A stretch of 64,000 bases of DNA from an uncultured Corynebacterium sp. (GCA_946220775.1 CAMIFC010000001.1:62001-126000), one strand, 5' to 3'. Shown: positions 18,501 to 25,256, numbered from the stretch's first letter. Notes: generated from the letters alone by a model not told the origin. Numbers and translations are program-made.

Positions 18501-19127
18501 AAGCACGACACCTCGACCAACGCTAACGATCCGAACGAGTCCGACCTGCATACTCGCCTGGCCAACCAGCTGGGCCGTACCCCGGGTAACCCGATGTACG
18601 TGGTGTCTCAGAAGACCCTGACCGGCCATGCCAAGGGCGGCGCCGCGGTATTCCAGGTCGCTGGCTTGGTGGACATGTTCCGCACTGGTCGGGTGCCAGC
18701 TAACAAGGCGCTGGACTGCGTTGACCCAGAGATGAAGACCGCGGAGCATTTCGTGTGGCTGCGCGAGCCGTTGCAGGCGCCGACCGCAATTAAGGCTGGT
18801 CTGGTGACGTCCCTGGGCTTCGGACACGTGTCCGCTGTAGTCGCCCTGGTTCACCCGGCCGCGTTCGAGGCAGTTCTGGCCGCCGAGCGTGGGCAGGACG
18901 CAGCTGCAACATGGCGGGAACGCGCCAACGGCCGTCTGACCGCTGGTGCCCGCCACGTCGAGGCCGGAATGCTGGGTCGCCGCGAACTGTTCACCCGCAT
19001 CGACGATCGTCGCTTTGCTAGCGCCGATCACGACGCGGACACCATCGGCGATGCCGAGGCAGCAATGCTGCTCGACCCGAACGCCCGACTGGGTGAGGAT
19101 GGGCTGTATGCCAACTACACCAAGTAA
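9543..19127 (+). CDS. fas: Type I fatty acid synthase (FAS-I), 3194 residues
   Basis: Giant cytosolic enzyme that makes long-chain acyl-CoA from acetyl- and malonyl-CoA. Visible domains in order: acetyltransferase (GHSQG, S140), enoyl reductase (MLAGMTPTT, about 435), MaoC-type dehydratase (DFNPIHTSHAAA, about 1250), malonyl/palmitoyl transferase (GHSLGEY, S1460), an Ala/Pro linker (about 1820-1842), acyl carrier region (NGVSSRLNQ, probable phosphopantetheine serine S1883), ketoreductase (GKIAVVTGMAPNSIAGG, about 2206) and ketosynthase (GACATAA with C2836, KHDTSTNANDP, TGHAKGG). No phosphopantetheinyl transferase domain is present; AcpS follows. The ATG at 9543 follows GAAAGGGAAG. All catalytic residues I checked are intact. 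Six of the 44 octamers in the window lie within the gene or are spread through it (11483, 11972, 12298, 14228, 15560, 16051), with a seventh at 17035. Confidence 0.97.
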   Translation: MTTSSVTPSSVTNNSSASSADAASFLDTLNSGAPYALVFAGQASPWQESLREQLLDPTLTSQIDGLIRDSDQLLAPLATRLAAIGGAGLTTHQLQATDHPYDAVLSVPGIVASQVAQIQAISWSGLDFSSTPPVAVLGHSQGVLAVAYAKARLKLTGLGDKKAADELSPAQVFAIARLIGAAASRTARHAGVSGYPSHGPALGAADSDEQQATPMLAINGATAEQVKPIIDQATAEGSSVRLALVNARTSLVVSGKPSDLENFKDTLAVAETRYNKTRTDKLRGGAPLAITTEYLPVTVPFHNELMEPAVQQTIEWAQACDLSAEAAEKLARAVLTDHIDWPAQIREALDADAKWFLDVGPGTAVGTLVHTTLEGTGAGVVPLGDLDDIDQMCAPGEQPSTTADWSAWAPKLIHTAAGPKVETAFTRLTGNSPVMLAGMTPTTVDPEIVSAAANAGYWAELAGGGQVTEPVFAKHLAQLREQLEPGRTAKFNAMFMDRYLWNLHFGAQRIVTKARQSGAPIDGVVITAGIPELDEAPELIAELQGAGFRYIAFKPGTTTQIASVLAIARVLEDTDTTVIMQVEDGHAGGHHSWETLSDLLLATYAGIREQSNVVLCVGGGIGTPDKAADYITGQWSVEHGVPAMPVDGVLTGTAAMTAKEARTTESVKDLLVATDGVPVEDNDGWVGRGKSNGGMTSGMSHLRADLYEIDNAAARCARLIMEVEGDSARVAARRDELIEAMNQTAKPYFGDLEDMTYAQVVNRFVELSFPFVDPSWQQRFWELLQRVEARLSDADHGPVATMFASVDEVSDAKATADKLLSAFPEAEKFYLTAQDVAWFVALCRKYPKPMGFVPRLDDDLLRWWGQDSLWQAQDPRYTADQVRIIPGPMSVRGIKSKNEPIAELLGRFDAEVRAQVAEVASEEKERVSRLASAENDEELLRAVPFISWMGHLIDNPANLLDRDAVDIEFDEVDGKRTATLRIKLDTYWDDAPDSVAQASFAVRELTFPLLLTDALADGGVPVIDQERLPDAMFAQLAGTAGVGNTAVTGEKITDLPTIESSERSESGEAHYSFTLSADLGADHTSVTGTALGSQSDLIVPDALLGPCWPAIYAALGSAQVNDYPVIAGLLNAVHLDHRTHMIVPVTELADKLSGATVNVTSWADAVEESASGRVVQVNLELAIEGETIATMVERFAIRGRAFGTNLPADPPLAGGIDAQVEDTPRSTLLRAVAKAPSDMTPFAWVSGDFNPIHTSHAAAKVAGLEAPLVHGMWLSAVAQHAAAAAAGAPGDDRRFRLLGWTYRMFGLVQLDEEVQVSVERVGRINGGGLVLEVNCRVGEQLVSQATAITDVPRTAYVYPGQGIQSAGMGLDERTKSQATAAVWDRADAHTREALGFSILAVVRDNPTTLVAGGQTFRHPEGVLNLTQFTQVALATLAFAQTARLREAGALNDGAFFAGHSLGEYNALSAYADSLDLETVLELVFHRGTTMHNLVPRDEQGRSNYRMGALRPNQFGVGDDGVREYVASVAEKTGEFLEIVNFNLEGQQYAVAGTVAGVKALEKDANQRSVEAGGKGAFMLVPGIDVPFHSAVLHDGVPDFRAKLQELVPQTIDPTVLVGRYIPNLVARPFELTEDFLKSILDVVPSEPVQKIADEWADWSAKLADDAQCDAAAQELTRELLIELLCWQFASPVRWIETQSLLLGAKSNGPNIDAATSGATPVEEYIEIGLGAAPTLANLGAKTLSLPGFANSLSIVRNVQRDEAAVYHEDVRTIDLPESTDLEDSTASAEELVADQASEAGAVADAEAAGDMDNAPAQAQEPAAPAAAPAAAMPAAPAGNAADNPELDFTAADALRTLLAYAAKVRLDQVGDADTTGSLTNGVSSRLNQLLMDMSAELGLSSVEGAAEADVATLSATVNKAAFNYKPFGPVLSEAIKDRVRKLFGAAGAKQSLIAEHVESEWGLSAGWAAHATATILLSTREGASTRGGDLATLAAAPGGAAPTNKAGVLALIDEAIQETASARGLAVAKKSAGAAGGGAAVDSAALDAFEDKVIGDRGILANSARALLGQLGLNQPVAEDFDHSEASETQAVLDAVAEELGSNWPSLVAPVFDEARAVLIDDRWATAREDVARIAAGEFDSEAATGEGLPNFTGTGAIVARQARWWVDNLASELSNVIDADTLAARKRTLETVVEQAEDTSVGEYAGKIAVVTGMAPNSIAGGVVERLLAGGATVVATASRISESRLSYAKNLVRNHGRDGAALWLVPANLASYRDVDALVNWIGSEQSETVGSETKVIKPVFVPDLYFPFAAPPVMGTAQDAGAATEHQTRLLLWSVERSMTALAQIGSDYDVDHRLHVVLPGSPNRGTFGGDGAYGETKAAFDAIANKWAVEPWSAQITLAHPRIGWVAGTGLMGGNDPLVDVAKAKGVHVWSPQEISENLLELCTEDALIQARTEVLESDLTGGLGNISLPALAAEAAAESTTSGAADAAAGDGLASEEKTTPATVMALPTPAQKLQPQLAGDWGTTTATLEDTYVIVGLGEVSPWGSGRTRFEAEYGVQTSGDVDLTAAGVLELAWMTGLLTWKESPKAGWYDDNDELVDEADIYARFRDEVIARSGVREFITDAAIDGAADGETGPHGEWPNSPEAVEMFLDRDVTFSVDTEDEARQLVEADPQFTVATFVTDDDGSGEWQITRTAGARARVPRRATLARRVGGQFPTDFAPARWGIPQDMVDSMDRMAVWNLVTTVDAYLSAGFSPAEILQAVHPSEVAMTQGTGFGGMTSMRRLFVERFLGEDIPSDILQETLPNVIAAHTMQSFVGGYGAMIHPVGACATAAVSIEEGVDKMACGKADFVVAGAVDDISVESITGFANMNATADSTAMSAKGIDDGFFSRANDRRRGGFVEAQGGGTVLLTRGSIAAKLGLPVFGVVGYAQSFADGVHTSIPAPGLGALAAARGGKDSRLARSLAALGVSADDITVVSKHDTSTNANDPNESDLHTRLANQLGRTPGNPMYVVSQKTLTGHAKGGAAVFQVAGLVDMFRTGRVPANKALDCVDPEMKTAEHFVWLREPLQAPTAIKAGLVTSLGFGHVSAVVALVHPAAFEAVLAAERGQDAAATWRERANGRLTAGARHVEAGMLGRRELFTRIDDRRFASADHDADTIGDAEAAMLLDPNARLGEDGLYANYTK

Positions 19128-19182
19128 TGGTGAGGCTGGCGGCGGCTCGGCTGGTGCAAATCAGCCCGGGGAGAGCTCCGCG

Positions 19183-19635
19183 GTGCTCGTAGGCGCAGGG
19201 ATCGACCTGGTCCACGTGCCGAGCTTCGCCGAGCAGTTCGCGGTTCCTGGGAGCCGGTTCGCCGAGGTATTTTCCCCGGCGGAGCGACGCCTGGTGCGGC
19301 GCCGTGCAGCGACCAGTGGAGCGGAGGCTGAGCATTTGGCGGCCCGATGGGCGGCCAAGGAGGCCTTCGTGAAGGCGTGGTCCGTGGCGATTCTGGGCAG
19401 CCCGCCAGTGATCGCCCCCGTGGATTTCCCCTGGGCTCAGGTGGAACTGCTGAGCGATCAGTGGAACCGGCCGCGGTTGAACCTGACGGGTGAACTGGCT
19501 GGCATGCTGAATACATCTCTGCAACGTGATTGTGCGCTCGCGGGAGGGCGCGCAGGCACGGCGTACCTGGTGGCGAGTGTGACCCACGATGGGGATTACG
19601 CGCAAGGAAGCGTGCATGTGATGTGGTATAGCTAG
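19183..19635 (+). CDS. acpS: Holo-[acyl-carrier-protein] synthase AcpS
   Basis: Transfers 4'-phosphopantetheine from CoA to the carrier domain, here most likely that of the FAS-I encoded just upstream. The family motifs are GIDLVHVPSF (metal aspartate) near the N-terminus and LAARWAAKEAFVKAW with the catalytic glutamate and lysine. The GTG at 19183 gives 150 residues and has a GGGGAGAG site upstream. An ATG at 19108 would overlap fas by 20 nt and add a 25-residue Gly/Ser tail without conservation. A strong terminator follows, which closes the lipid transcription unit. Confidence 0.9.
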   Translation: MLVGAGIDLVHVPSFAEQFAVPGSRFAEVFSPAERRLVRRRAATSGAEAEHLAARWAAKEAFVKAWSVAILGSPPVIAPVDFPWAQVELLSDQWNRPRLNLTGELAGMLNTSLQRDCALAGGRAGTAYLVASVTHDGDYAQGSVHVMWYS

Positions 19636-19657
19636 CCGCAGTTGGCCACGTAGTCAG

Positions 19658-19697
19658 CGGGGTGGTGCCGAGAACAACTCGGTCCCACCCCGTTTTT
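19658..19697 (+). terminator. Intrinsic terminator after acpS
   Basis: The stem CGGGGTGG...CCACCCCG is extended by GCCGAG/CTCGGT with a short AACAA-type loop. TTTTT follows directly. Confidence 0.9.
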
Positions 19698-19967
19698 GTT
19701 GTGTTTCTATCGCTGTGAGCTGGCCTTTTACGTGACCTTCATTACATAAGTTGTGTTGGGTAGGAAACAATCGGGGGTGGCGTTGTCTGATTGAAAGATA
19801 ACTACATTTTTTCCCACCGACGCCGTGACCTGTTTCTTTACTAAAATGGATCTACATTTATTGGGGGTAATTGGGGCTGTGACCTGCGAAACTCTCGTGG
19901 ATTCTGGTTGGCGATCTCGCCTAGCGTGATGGGCGTTCACAACACGACATCCCACAGAGGAGTTTTC

Positions 19968-20090
19968 ATGTTCTTCATTCGCGAAGCTGCATCCATGGCC
20001 GAGTTCGGTACCTATATCTTTGGTGATGATGGCGCCCTGACCATCGAGGTCGACAACTCCGATCGTCTCTCTGGCGACATGTTGGCATAG
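19968..20090 (+). CDS. Orphan small protein, 40 residues
   Basis: I do not recognise this gene. It encodes 40 residues, beginning MFFIREAASMAEFGTYIF and ending DNSDRLSGDMLA, with no cysteine, no signal peptide and no membrane segment; it is acidic overall. Its reality rests on context. A near-perfect ribosome binding site (AGAGGAG, 19956-19962) sits at proper spacing, and a perfect 9-bp terminator begins 21 nt after the stop. The gene is flanked by terminators on both sides, so it forms its own transcription unit. The 332-nt stretch upstream (19636-19967) holds the acpS terminator and otherwise nothing I can name. Possible roles include a small regulatory or membrane-associated peptide, or the end of a regulatory RNA. 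A longer TTG start at 19908 is less likely. Confidence 0.6.
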   Translation: MFFIREAASMAEFGTYIFGDDGALTIEVDNSDRLSGDMLA

Positions 20091-20111
20091 TCTGCGGTAC
20101 GCGAAATCTTC

Positions 20112-20145
20112 GGCGGGACCACTCAAAGGTCCCGCCTTTCGCGTT
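20112..20145 (+). terminator. Intrinsic terminator of the 40-codon gene
   Basis: GGCGGGACC (20112-20120), loop ACTCAAA, GGTCCCGCC (20128-20136), then TTTCGCGTTT. The 9-bp stem is perfect. Confidence 0.88.
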
Positions 20146-20162
20146 TCTATCCTCGTTTTTTA

Positions 20163-20170
20163 GGACGCCA
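20163..20170 (-). repeat. Intergenic copy of the TGGCGTCC octamer
   Basis: The minus strand reads TTTGGCGTCCTAAAAAACG. It has the same extended TAAAAA flank as the two copies at 5459 and 5615. It lies between the small-gene terminator and the DnaQ-like gene. Confidence 0.85.
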
Positions 20171-20239
20171 AACCGTTCATCCTCCCACTGGTAGCGCAAG
20201 CGCCAAGTGTTGTCCGGAGCGCCGGTTAGAGTGATAAGC

Positions 20240-20947
20240 ATGAACCAACCAGCGAATAATTCCACGCAGCATTTCAACCCCGGCCATATGCTCAGCTTTG
20301 ATCTCGAGACCACCGGAACTGATCCACTGACAGCCCGCATTGTCACGAGTGCCATGGTGACCATCAAGGGTCGGGACGTGCAGGATAAAGAACTGCTCGC
20401 CGATCCTGGCGTCGAAATTCCCGAGGGGGCGGCCGCGGTCCACGGGATCACGACGGAGTACGCCCGGGAACACGGACGTCCGCATGATGAAGTCTTGGCC
20501 GAAACCATCGAGGCCATTAGGGCGGGGTGGCGGGCCGGTGCCACGTTGATCGTCTACAACGCGGCATATGACCTGTCCATCCTGCGCGCGCAAGACCCTA
20601 GCTTTACCGTCGATGGGCTCGTGTTTGACCCCTATGTGGTCGACCGGAAGATGAACAAGTTCCGTAAGGGCAAGCGCACCCTGGAGAAGGTGTGTGAGGC
20701 CTATAAGGTGTCGCTGGATAATGCGCACGAGGCCACAGCAGACGCCATTGCTGCGGCACGTGTGGCGTGGAAGATCGCTCGCGAGCATCCAGAGCTCACC
20801 CAAATGACTGCCGACGAGCTCATGCTGGCGCAGTCCACCTGGCACTATGAGGCGCAGACGAGTCTCGCGGAGTACTTCCGCTCACGAGGGCGTGATACGA
20901 ACGTCAACACCAGCTGGCCACTTCAGGAAGGGGAGCCCGCGTCGTAA
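20240..20947 (+). CDS. DnaQ-like 3'-5' exonuclease
   Basis: DEDDh-family exonuclease of 235 residues. The ExoI motif is FDLETTG (D21, E23), ExoII is YNAAYDLSIL, and ExoIII is NAHEATADAIAA with the catalytic histidine and aspartate. No polymerase or helicase domain is attached, so it is a stand-alone proofreading or nucleic-acid trimming enzyme, probably not the main epsilon subunit. The ATG at 20240 lies 7 nt after TAGAGT (20227-20232), which fits a leaderless message. ilvA begins 31 nt downstream with its own -10 box. A second DnaQ-like gene lies at 57679. Confidence 0.88.
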   Translation: MNQPANNSTQHFNPGHMLSFDLETTGTDPLTARIVTSAMVTIKGRDVQDKELLADPGVEIPEGAAAVHGITTEYAREHGRPHDEVLAETIEAIRAGWRAGATLIVYNAAYDLSILRAQDPSFTVDGLVFDPYVVDRKMNKFRKGKRTLEKVCEAYKVSLDNAHEATADAIAAARVAWKIAREHPELTQMTADELMLAQSTWHYEAQTSLAEYFRSRGRDTNVNTSWPLQEGEPAS

Positions 20948-20978
20948 CCGCAGATTAAGCTGCCTATAATTATTTGGC

Positions 20979-22517
20979 ATGTCCACTTCACAACCAGCAA
21001 CTGCTGCTGACTATCTGCGCAAGATTGTCGCTGCACCCGTATATCGCGCGGCAAAACACACACCTATCAATCCGATGCCGGGGCTGACTTCCCGAATTAG
21101 TAACAATGTGCTGGTCAAGCGTGAAGATCTGCAAGAAGTGCACAGCTTCAAGATCCGCGGTGCGTTCAACCGCATGGCACAGCTGACGGAAGCGGAAAAG
21201 CGCGCCGGGGTCATCGCGGCGTCCGCCGGCAACCACGCACAGGGGGTGGCACTGTCCGGCCGCGAGCTGGGTGTGCAGACCACCATCGTGATGCCGGTGA
21301 TCACCCCACAAATCAAGATCGAGGCCGTGCAAGGCTACGGCGGCACGGTATTACTGCACGGGGCGAACTTCGACGAGTCCAAAGCCAAGGCGATGGAGCT
21401 GGCAGAGTCCGAGGGGATGACCTTCGTCCACCCATTCGATGACGAAGCCGTGATCGCCGGTCAGGGCACTATCGGTCTGGAAATCTTCCAAGACGTCCCC
21501 GACGTTGACCGGGTGTTTGTCCCCATCGGTGGTGGCGGTCTGGCTGCTGGTGTGGCTGTGCTGCTCAAGCAGCTCAACCCAGACATCGAGGTCATCGGTG
21601 TGGAGCCGGAAGAATCTGCTTGCTACGCGGAAGCCGTCAAGCAGGGCGCACCGGTGGAGCTTGCCCGGACAAGCCTGTTTGCCGAAGGCGTGGCGGTGAA
21701 GCGGATTGGTGACGAAAACTTCCGGCTGCTGCAGGAATTCTTCGATGAGGTCATTACCGTCAGCTCGGATGAAATCAGTGCGGCGATCAAGGACGTCTTT
21801 GACGACACCCGCGCCATCGCGGAACCTGCGGGTGCTGTGGCGCTTGCTGGCCTGAAGCGTTACGTAGCCACGAACAACATCATGGGTGAAACTCTGGTTC
21901 ATGTTGTGTCTGGCGCTAACGTGAACTTCCACTCTCTGCGCTATGTGTCGGAGCGTGCGGAGTTGGGCGAGGGCAGCGAGGCGATCTTTGGTGTGACCAT
22001 TCCCGAGGCCAAGGGCGCCTTCTTGGACTTCTGCAACGTCCTGGGCAACCGCGCCGTCACGGAGTTCAGCTACCGAGTGGGGGAGCAGGACCTGCCCGCC
22101 AAGATCTTCGTGGGTGTTCAGCTCAAGGGTGGAGACTCCGAACGGCAGGCCATCCTCGCCGACCTCGAGGCAGCAGACTACGGGGTCGTGGACCTATCCG
22201 ATGATGATGTGGCCAAGGAACACGTGCGCTACATGATCGGTGGCCAGCCACCGAAGTCGGTTAATGAGAACGTCTTTGCGTTCGAGTTCCCAGAGCACCC
22301 CGGCGCACTGATGCGTTTCCTAGAGATCCTGGGAACGCGTTGGAATGTGTCGGCCTTCCACTACCGCAGCTTCGGTATGGACTACGGGCGCATCTTGGCG
22401 GCGTTTGAAAACGTTGCGGATGACCCGGAATTCGAGGAGCACGTGGACAAACTGGGCTACCACGCCACCGACGTCTCAGACAGTCCGGCGTACCGATTCT
22501 TCCTGCAGAACCAGTAG
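20979..22517 (+). CDS. ilvA: Biosynthetic threonine dehydratase IlvA
   Basis: PLP enzyme that converts threonine to 2-oxobutanoate, the committed step to isoleucine. The 512 residues begin with the catalytic domain (VKREDLQEVHSFKIRGAF with PLP lysine K58, ASAGNHAQGVA, phosphate loop GGGGLAAG). Two ACT-like regulatory repeats follow (from about residues 325 and 420), the arrangement of the feedback-inhibited E. coli enzyme (514 residues). From memory the C. glutamicum enzyme is shorter (436 residues), so this is a different form and may have been acquired separately. TATAAT (20965-20970) lies 8 nt before the ATG, again a leaderless pattern. Confidence 0.95.
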   Translation: MSTSQPATAADYLRKIVAAPVYRAAKHTPINPMPGLTSRISNNVLVKREDLQEVHSFKIRGAFNRMAQLTEAEKRAGVIAASAGNHAQGVALSGRELGVQTTIVMPVITPQIKIEAVQGYGGTVLLHGANFDESKAKAMELAESEGMTFVHPFDDEAVIAGQGTIGLEIFQDVPDVDRVFVPIGGGGLAAGVAVLLKQLNPDIEVIGVEPEESACYAEAVKQGAPVELARTSLFAEGVAVKRIGDENFRLLQEFFDEVITVSSDEISAAIKDVFDDTRAIAEPAGAVALAGLKRYVATNNIMGETLVHVVSGANVNFHSLRYVSERAELGEGSEAIFGVTIPEAKGAFLDFCNVLGNRAVTEFSYRVGEQDLPAKIFVGVQLKGGDSERQAILADLEAADYGVVDLSDDDVAKEHVRYMIGGQPPKSVNENVFAFEFPEHPGALMRFLEILGTRWNVSAFHYRSFGMDYGRILAAFENVADDPEFEEHVDKLGYHATDVSDSPAYRFFLQNQ

Positions 22518-22538
22518 GCGTTACTGGCGGGGAGCCCA

Positions 22539-22553
22539 GCGCCGGTTCGGCGC
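22539..22553. terminator. Small hairpin between convergent ilvA and the ACT gene
   Basis: GCGCCG-gtt-CGGCGC is a perfect 6-bp stem in the 39-nt gap. There is no T run, so it is a weak or Rho-assisted terminator at best. Confidence 0.4.
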
Positions 22554-22556
22554 AGG

Positions 22557-23237
22557 CTAGGAGAAGAAAGCACCAACTATCGCGCCGAGCTGGCGCAGGT
22601 GCTCAACTTCAGACAACAGGAAGTCCGGGCCACCCGGACGGCCGATCATGAGGAGCAAACTGGTGCCCTCGATCGGGGTTGCAGCCAACGCGGAATCCAT
22701 GACCTTCCACGAATCGGGGATCCACTCTTCCGTTTCCCCATCGAGTACTCGGGCTTCCGTGACCGGAGCATTCGCGAGCTCCTGGCCATTATCTTCCGGT
22801 GCCGCCGAGGACGCCGACACACGATGTGTCGTCGGTTGGGTATCGAGTACGATCGTCCAGCCTGCCGACATGGATTTCGGCAGGCTGGCCATCAGCGCAT
22901 CCAGCGCCGACTGGCGGTTATGCCTGACGTGAGCCACGTGGGCGAGCATCTGAACCTGGCCACGTCGGTCGATCGTTCCGGAAAACGGGCGGATGGAATC
23001 GACATACACGCCATCGAGCTCCTGTGCTGCGGTGATCAGCGCATCCGGCAGATGACCGGCAGGCAGGTCTACAACGATGTCGTCAATAACGGTGGGGAGC
23101 CCGCCGACAGTGTCGGCTTCGTCCAATCCCACAATGTCAACGCCACGAATATCGGCGTCCACAGAGCCCAGTGCTTCCGCGACCTTTCCCAGGGCGCCGG
23201 GGGAATCGGGCATGCGAACGCGCATCAAGAATGACAT
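22557..23237 (-). CDS. ACT-domain protein
   Basis: Protein of 226 residues with an N-terminal ACT fold (MRVRMPDSPGALGKVAEALG, then a ferredoxin-like pattern) and a C-terminal half without a name. ACT domains bind amino acids and act as sensors. From memory C. glutamicum has a similar ACT gene divergent from gatC, so the arrangement is conserved. The ATG at 23237 is chosen because TAGACT precedes it by 8 nt and the ACT motif begins at once; the frame stays open further upstream but without conservation. The ligand is unknown. Confidence 0.85.
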   Translation of the reverse strand: MSFLMRVRMPDSPGALGKVAEALGSVDADIRGVDIVGLDEADTVGGLPTVIDDIVVDLPAGHLPDALITAAQELDGVYVDSIRPFSGTIDRRGQVQMLAHVAHVRHNRQSALDALMASLPKSMSAGWTIVLDTQPTTHRVSASSAAPEDNGQELANAPVTEARVLDGETEEWIPDSWKVMDSALAATPIEGTSLLLMIGRPGGPDFLLSEVEHLRQLGAIVGAFFS

Positions 23238-23346
23238 GACTCGATAGTCTAACGTGTCCACGAAACTAATTGTGGGAAACCAGGACATGTTCATGTTGCG
23301 CCCCTTGCGATGGGGTAGGGCGCACCTCTTGACTAGAGTGGTGCGT

Positions 23347-23652
23347 ATGTCTGAAATTTCCCGCGACAATGTTGCCCACTTGGCCCGGCTGGCGCGCCTC
23401 GATCTGACCGAGGACGAGCTCAAAGAATTCGCTACTCAGATCGATGACATCGTCGAGCATGTGGCCGCAATCGGAGAAGTCGATACCGAAGGCGTTGAAC
23501 CGCTGAGTCACCCAACACAGAATGTCGACGGCGCGGTGTCTGAGATGCGCGAAGACGTGGTCATCCCGAGCCTCACCGCCGAACAAGCTCTGGATCAAGC
23601 CCCAGCTGTACAGGATCAGCGCTTCCAGGTTCCGCAAATCCTGGCTGATTAA
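23347..23652 (+). CDS. gatC: Asp/Glu-tRNA amidotransferase subunit C
   Basis: Small subunit of 101 residues that wraps around and stabilises GatA in the complex that converts Glu-tRNA(Gln) and Asp-tRNA(Asn) to the correct amidated forms. The motifs VAHLARLARLDLTEDEL, the mid-helix DDIVEHVAAIGEVDTEGVEPLSHP and the C-terminal FQVPQIL are classic GatC. TAGAGT (23334-23339) ends 7 nt before the ATG, so translation is probably leaderless. gatA follows 67 nt later with its own ribosome binding site. Confidence 0.96.
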   Translation: MSEISRDNVAHLARLARLDLTEDELKEFATQIDDIVEHVAAIGEVDTEGVEPLSHPTQNVDGAVSEMREDVVIPSLTAEQALDQAPAVQDQRFQVPQILAD

Positions 23653-23719
23653 TCGGTGGTGCCCGGTCGGCACTCCGTGAACTCAACGATTTAGACTCGA
23701 TAATTTCCAAAGGACAATC

Positions 23720-25228
23720 ATGACTGAACCACAGCGCCTCACCGTCGGGGAGCGCACCGATTCCGATTTGACGACATGGACCGCAGCTGAGCTCGCCGAA
23801 AAGATTCATTCGCGGGAAATTAGCTCTGCCGAGGTCACCCAGGCTCACCTCGATCGCATCGAGGCGACGAACGAAAAGCTGAACTCTTTCCTTTACGTCG
23901 GTGCTGACGAGGCACTGGCAGCTGCTCACAACGTGGACTCCGCACTGGCTGCCGGGGATTCCCCAACATCCGCGCTAGCTGGTGTGCCGATCGCTTTGAA
24001 AGACGCGTTCGTCACGACAGACGCCCCGACGACCGCAGGTTCGAAGATGCTCGAGGGCTACATGAGCCCTTACGACTCAACGGTCACGCTGGCTCTGCGC
24101 AAGGCTGGCATTCCTGTGCTGGGTAAGACGAACCTCGATGAGTTCGCCATGGGATCCTCGACGGAGAACTCCGCTTATGGCCCAACACTCAACCCATGGG
24201 ACCTGGACCGTACCCCAGGCGGCTCGGGCGGCGGCTCGGCGGCGGCGCTGGCTTCGGGCCAGGCACCGCTGGCAGTTGGTTCGGACACTGGTGGTTCGAT
24301 CCGCCAACCAGCAGCACTGACCAACACCGTCGGCGTGAAGCCGACCTACGGCACGGTCTCTCGCTACGGCTTGGTCGCCTGCGCGTCCTCGCTGGACCAG
24401 GGCGGCCCGACCGCGCGCACCGTGCTGGATACCGCGCTTCTGCACGCTATCCTTGCCGGCCACGATAAGAATGACGCCACCTCGTCGCACCGGGACATCC
24501 CAGACGTCGTTGGTGCTGCGAAGCAGGGAGCTTCCGGCGACCTGAAGGGTGTGAAGGTCGGTGTGGTCAAGCAATTCGACCGCGCTGAGGAGCTCCAGCC
24601 GGGTGTGAAGGAAACCTACCGCGCCAACCTGGAACAGCTGAAGAGCCAGGGCGCCGAGCTGGTGGAGGTCGATTGCCCGAGCTTCGACCATGCCCTGAAT
24701 GCGTACTACCTGATCATGCCGTCGGAGGTGTCCTCGAACCTCGCTCGCTTCGATGGCATGCGCTTTGGCAAGCGCGTCGGTGATGACGGCACCCGGTCCG
24801 CAGACGAGGTCATGAGTCTGACCCGCGCGCAGGGCTTTGGTCCAGAGGTCAAGCGACGCATCATGCTGGGCACTTACGCCCTGTCCGTCGGCTACTACGA
24901 CGCCTACTACCTGCAGGCGCAGCGCGTCCGTAACCTCATCGCGCAGGATTTTGCCAAGGCCTACGAGCAGGTGGACGTCATCGCCGCACCAACCACGCCA
25001 ACCACGGCGTTCAAGTTGGGCGAGAAGATCGAAGATCCGCTGCAGATGTACCTGTTCGACCTGTTCACCCTGCCGCTGAACCTGGCTGGCGTGTGTGGCA
25101 TGTCGGTGCCGGGTGGCTTTGCTCCGGACACGAACCTGCCAACCGGCCTGCAGCTGATGGGGCCAGCTCACGGCGATGATCGCCTGTACCGGGTTGGTGC
25201 CGCGTTCGAGGCCGGTCGCCGCAACTAA
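23720..25228 (+). CDS. gatA: Asp/Glu-tRNA amidotransferase subunit A
   Basis: Amidase subunit of 502 residues that frees ammonia from glutamine for GatB. It has the Ser-cisSer-Lys triad of the amidase signature family: the lysine in IALKDAF, the cis-serine in the GGSGGGSAAALASG loop and the nucleophile serine in GSDTGGSIRQPA. AAAGGA lies upstream of the ATG. It forms one unit with gatC, while gatB is separated by the NUDIX and pfkA genes, as I recall for C. glutamicum. Confidence 0.97.
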   Translation: MTEPQRLTVGERTDSDLTTWTAAELAEKIHSREISSAEVTQAHLDRIEATNEKLNSFLYVGADEALAAAHNVDSALAAGDSPTSALAGVPIALKDAFVTTDAPTTAGSKMLEGYMSPYDSTVTLALRKAGIPVLGKTNLDEFAMGSSTENSAYGPTLNPWDLDRTPGGSGGGSAAALASGQAPLAVGSDTGGSIRQPAALTNTVGVKPTYGTVSRYGLVACASSLDQGGPTARTVLDTALLHAILAGHDKNDATSSHRDIPDVVGAAKQGASGDLKGVKVGVVKQFDRAEELQPGVKETYRANLEQLKSQGAELVEVDCPSFDHALNAYYLIMPSEVSSNLARFDGMRFGKRVGDDGTRSADEVMSLTRAQGFGPEVKRRIMLGTYALSVGYYDAYYLQAQRVRNLIAQDFAKAYEQVDVIAAPTTPTTAFKLGEKIEDPLQMYLFDLFTLPLNLAGVCGMSVPGGFAPDTNLPTGLQLMGPAHGDDRLYRVGAAFEAGRRN

Positions 25229-25237
25229 GCTGTCGTC

Positions 25238-25256
25238 GGCGCTCGTCATGAGCGCC
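25238..25256. terminator. Hairpin with GTCAT loop after gatA
   Basis: GGCGCTC-gtcat-GAGCGCC is a perfect 7-bp stem beginning 10 nt after the gatA stop. There is no T run. The same loop recurs in the hairpin after gatB (28711). Confidence 0.5.

Noticed and set aside
19728..20126. Antisense open frame of 132 codons over the small gene
   Set aside because: It would read through two terminators and lacks a promoter or RBS; the sense small gene has both RBS and terminator.
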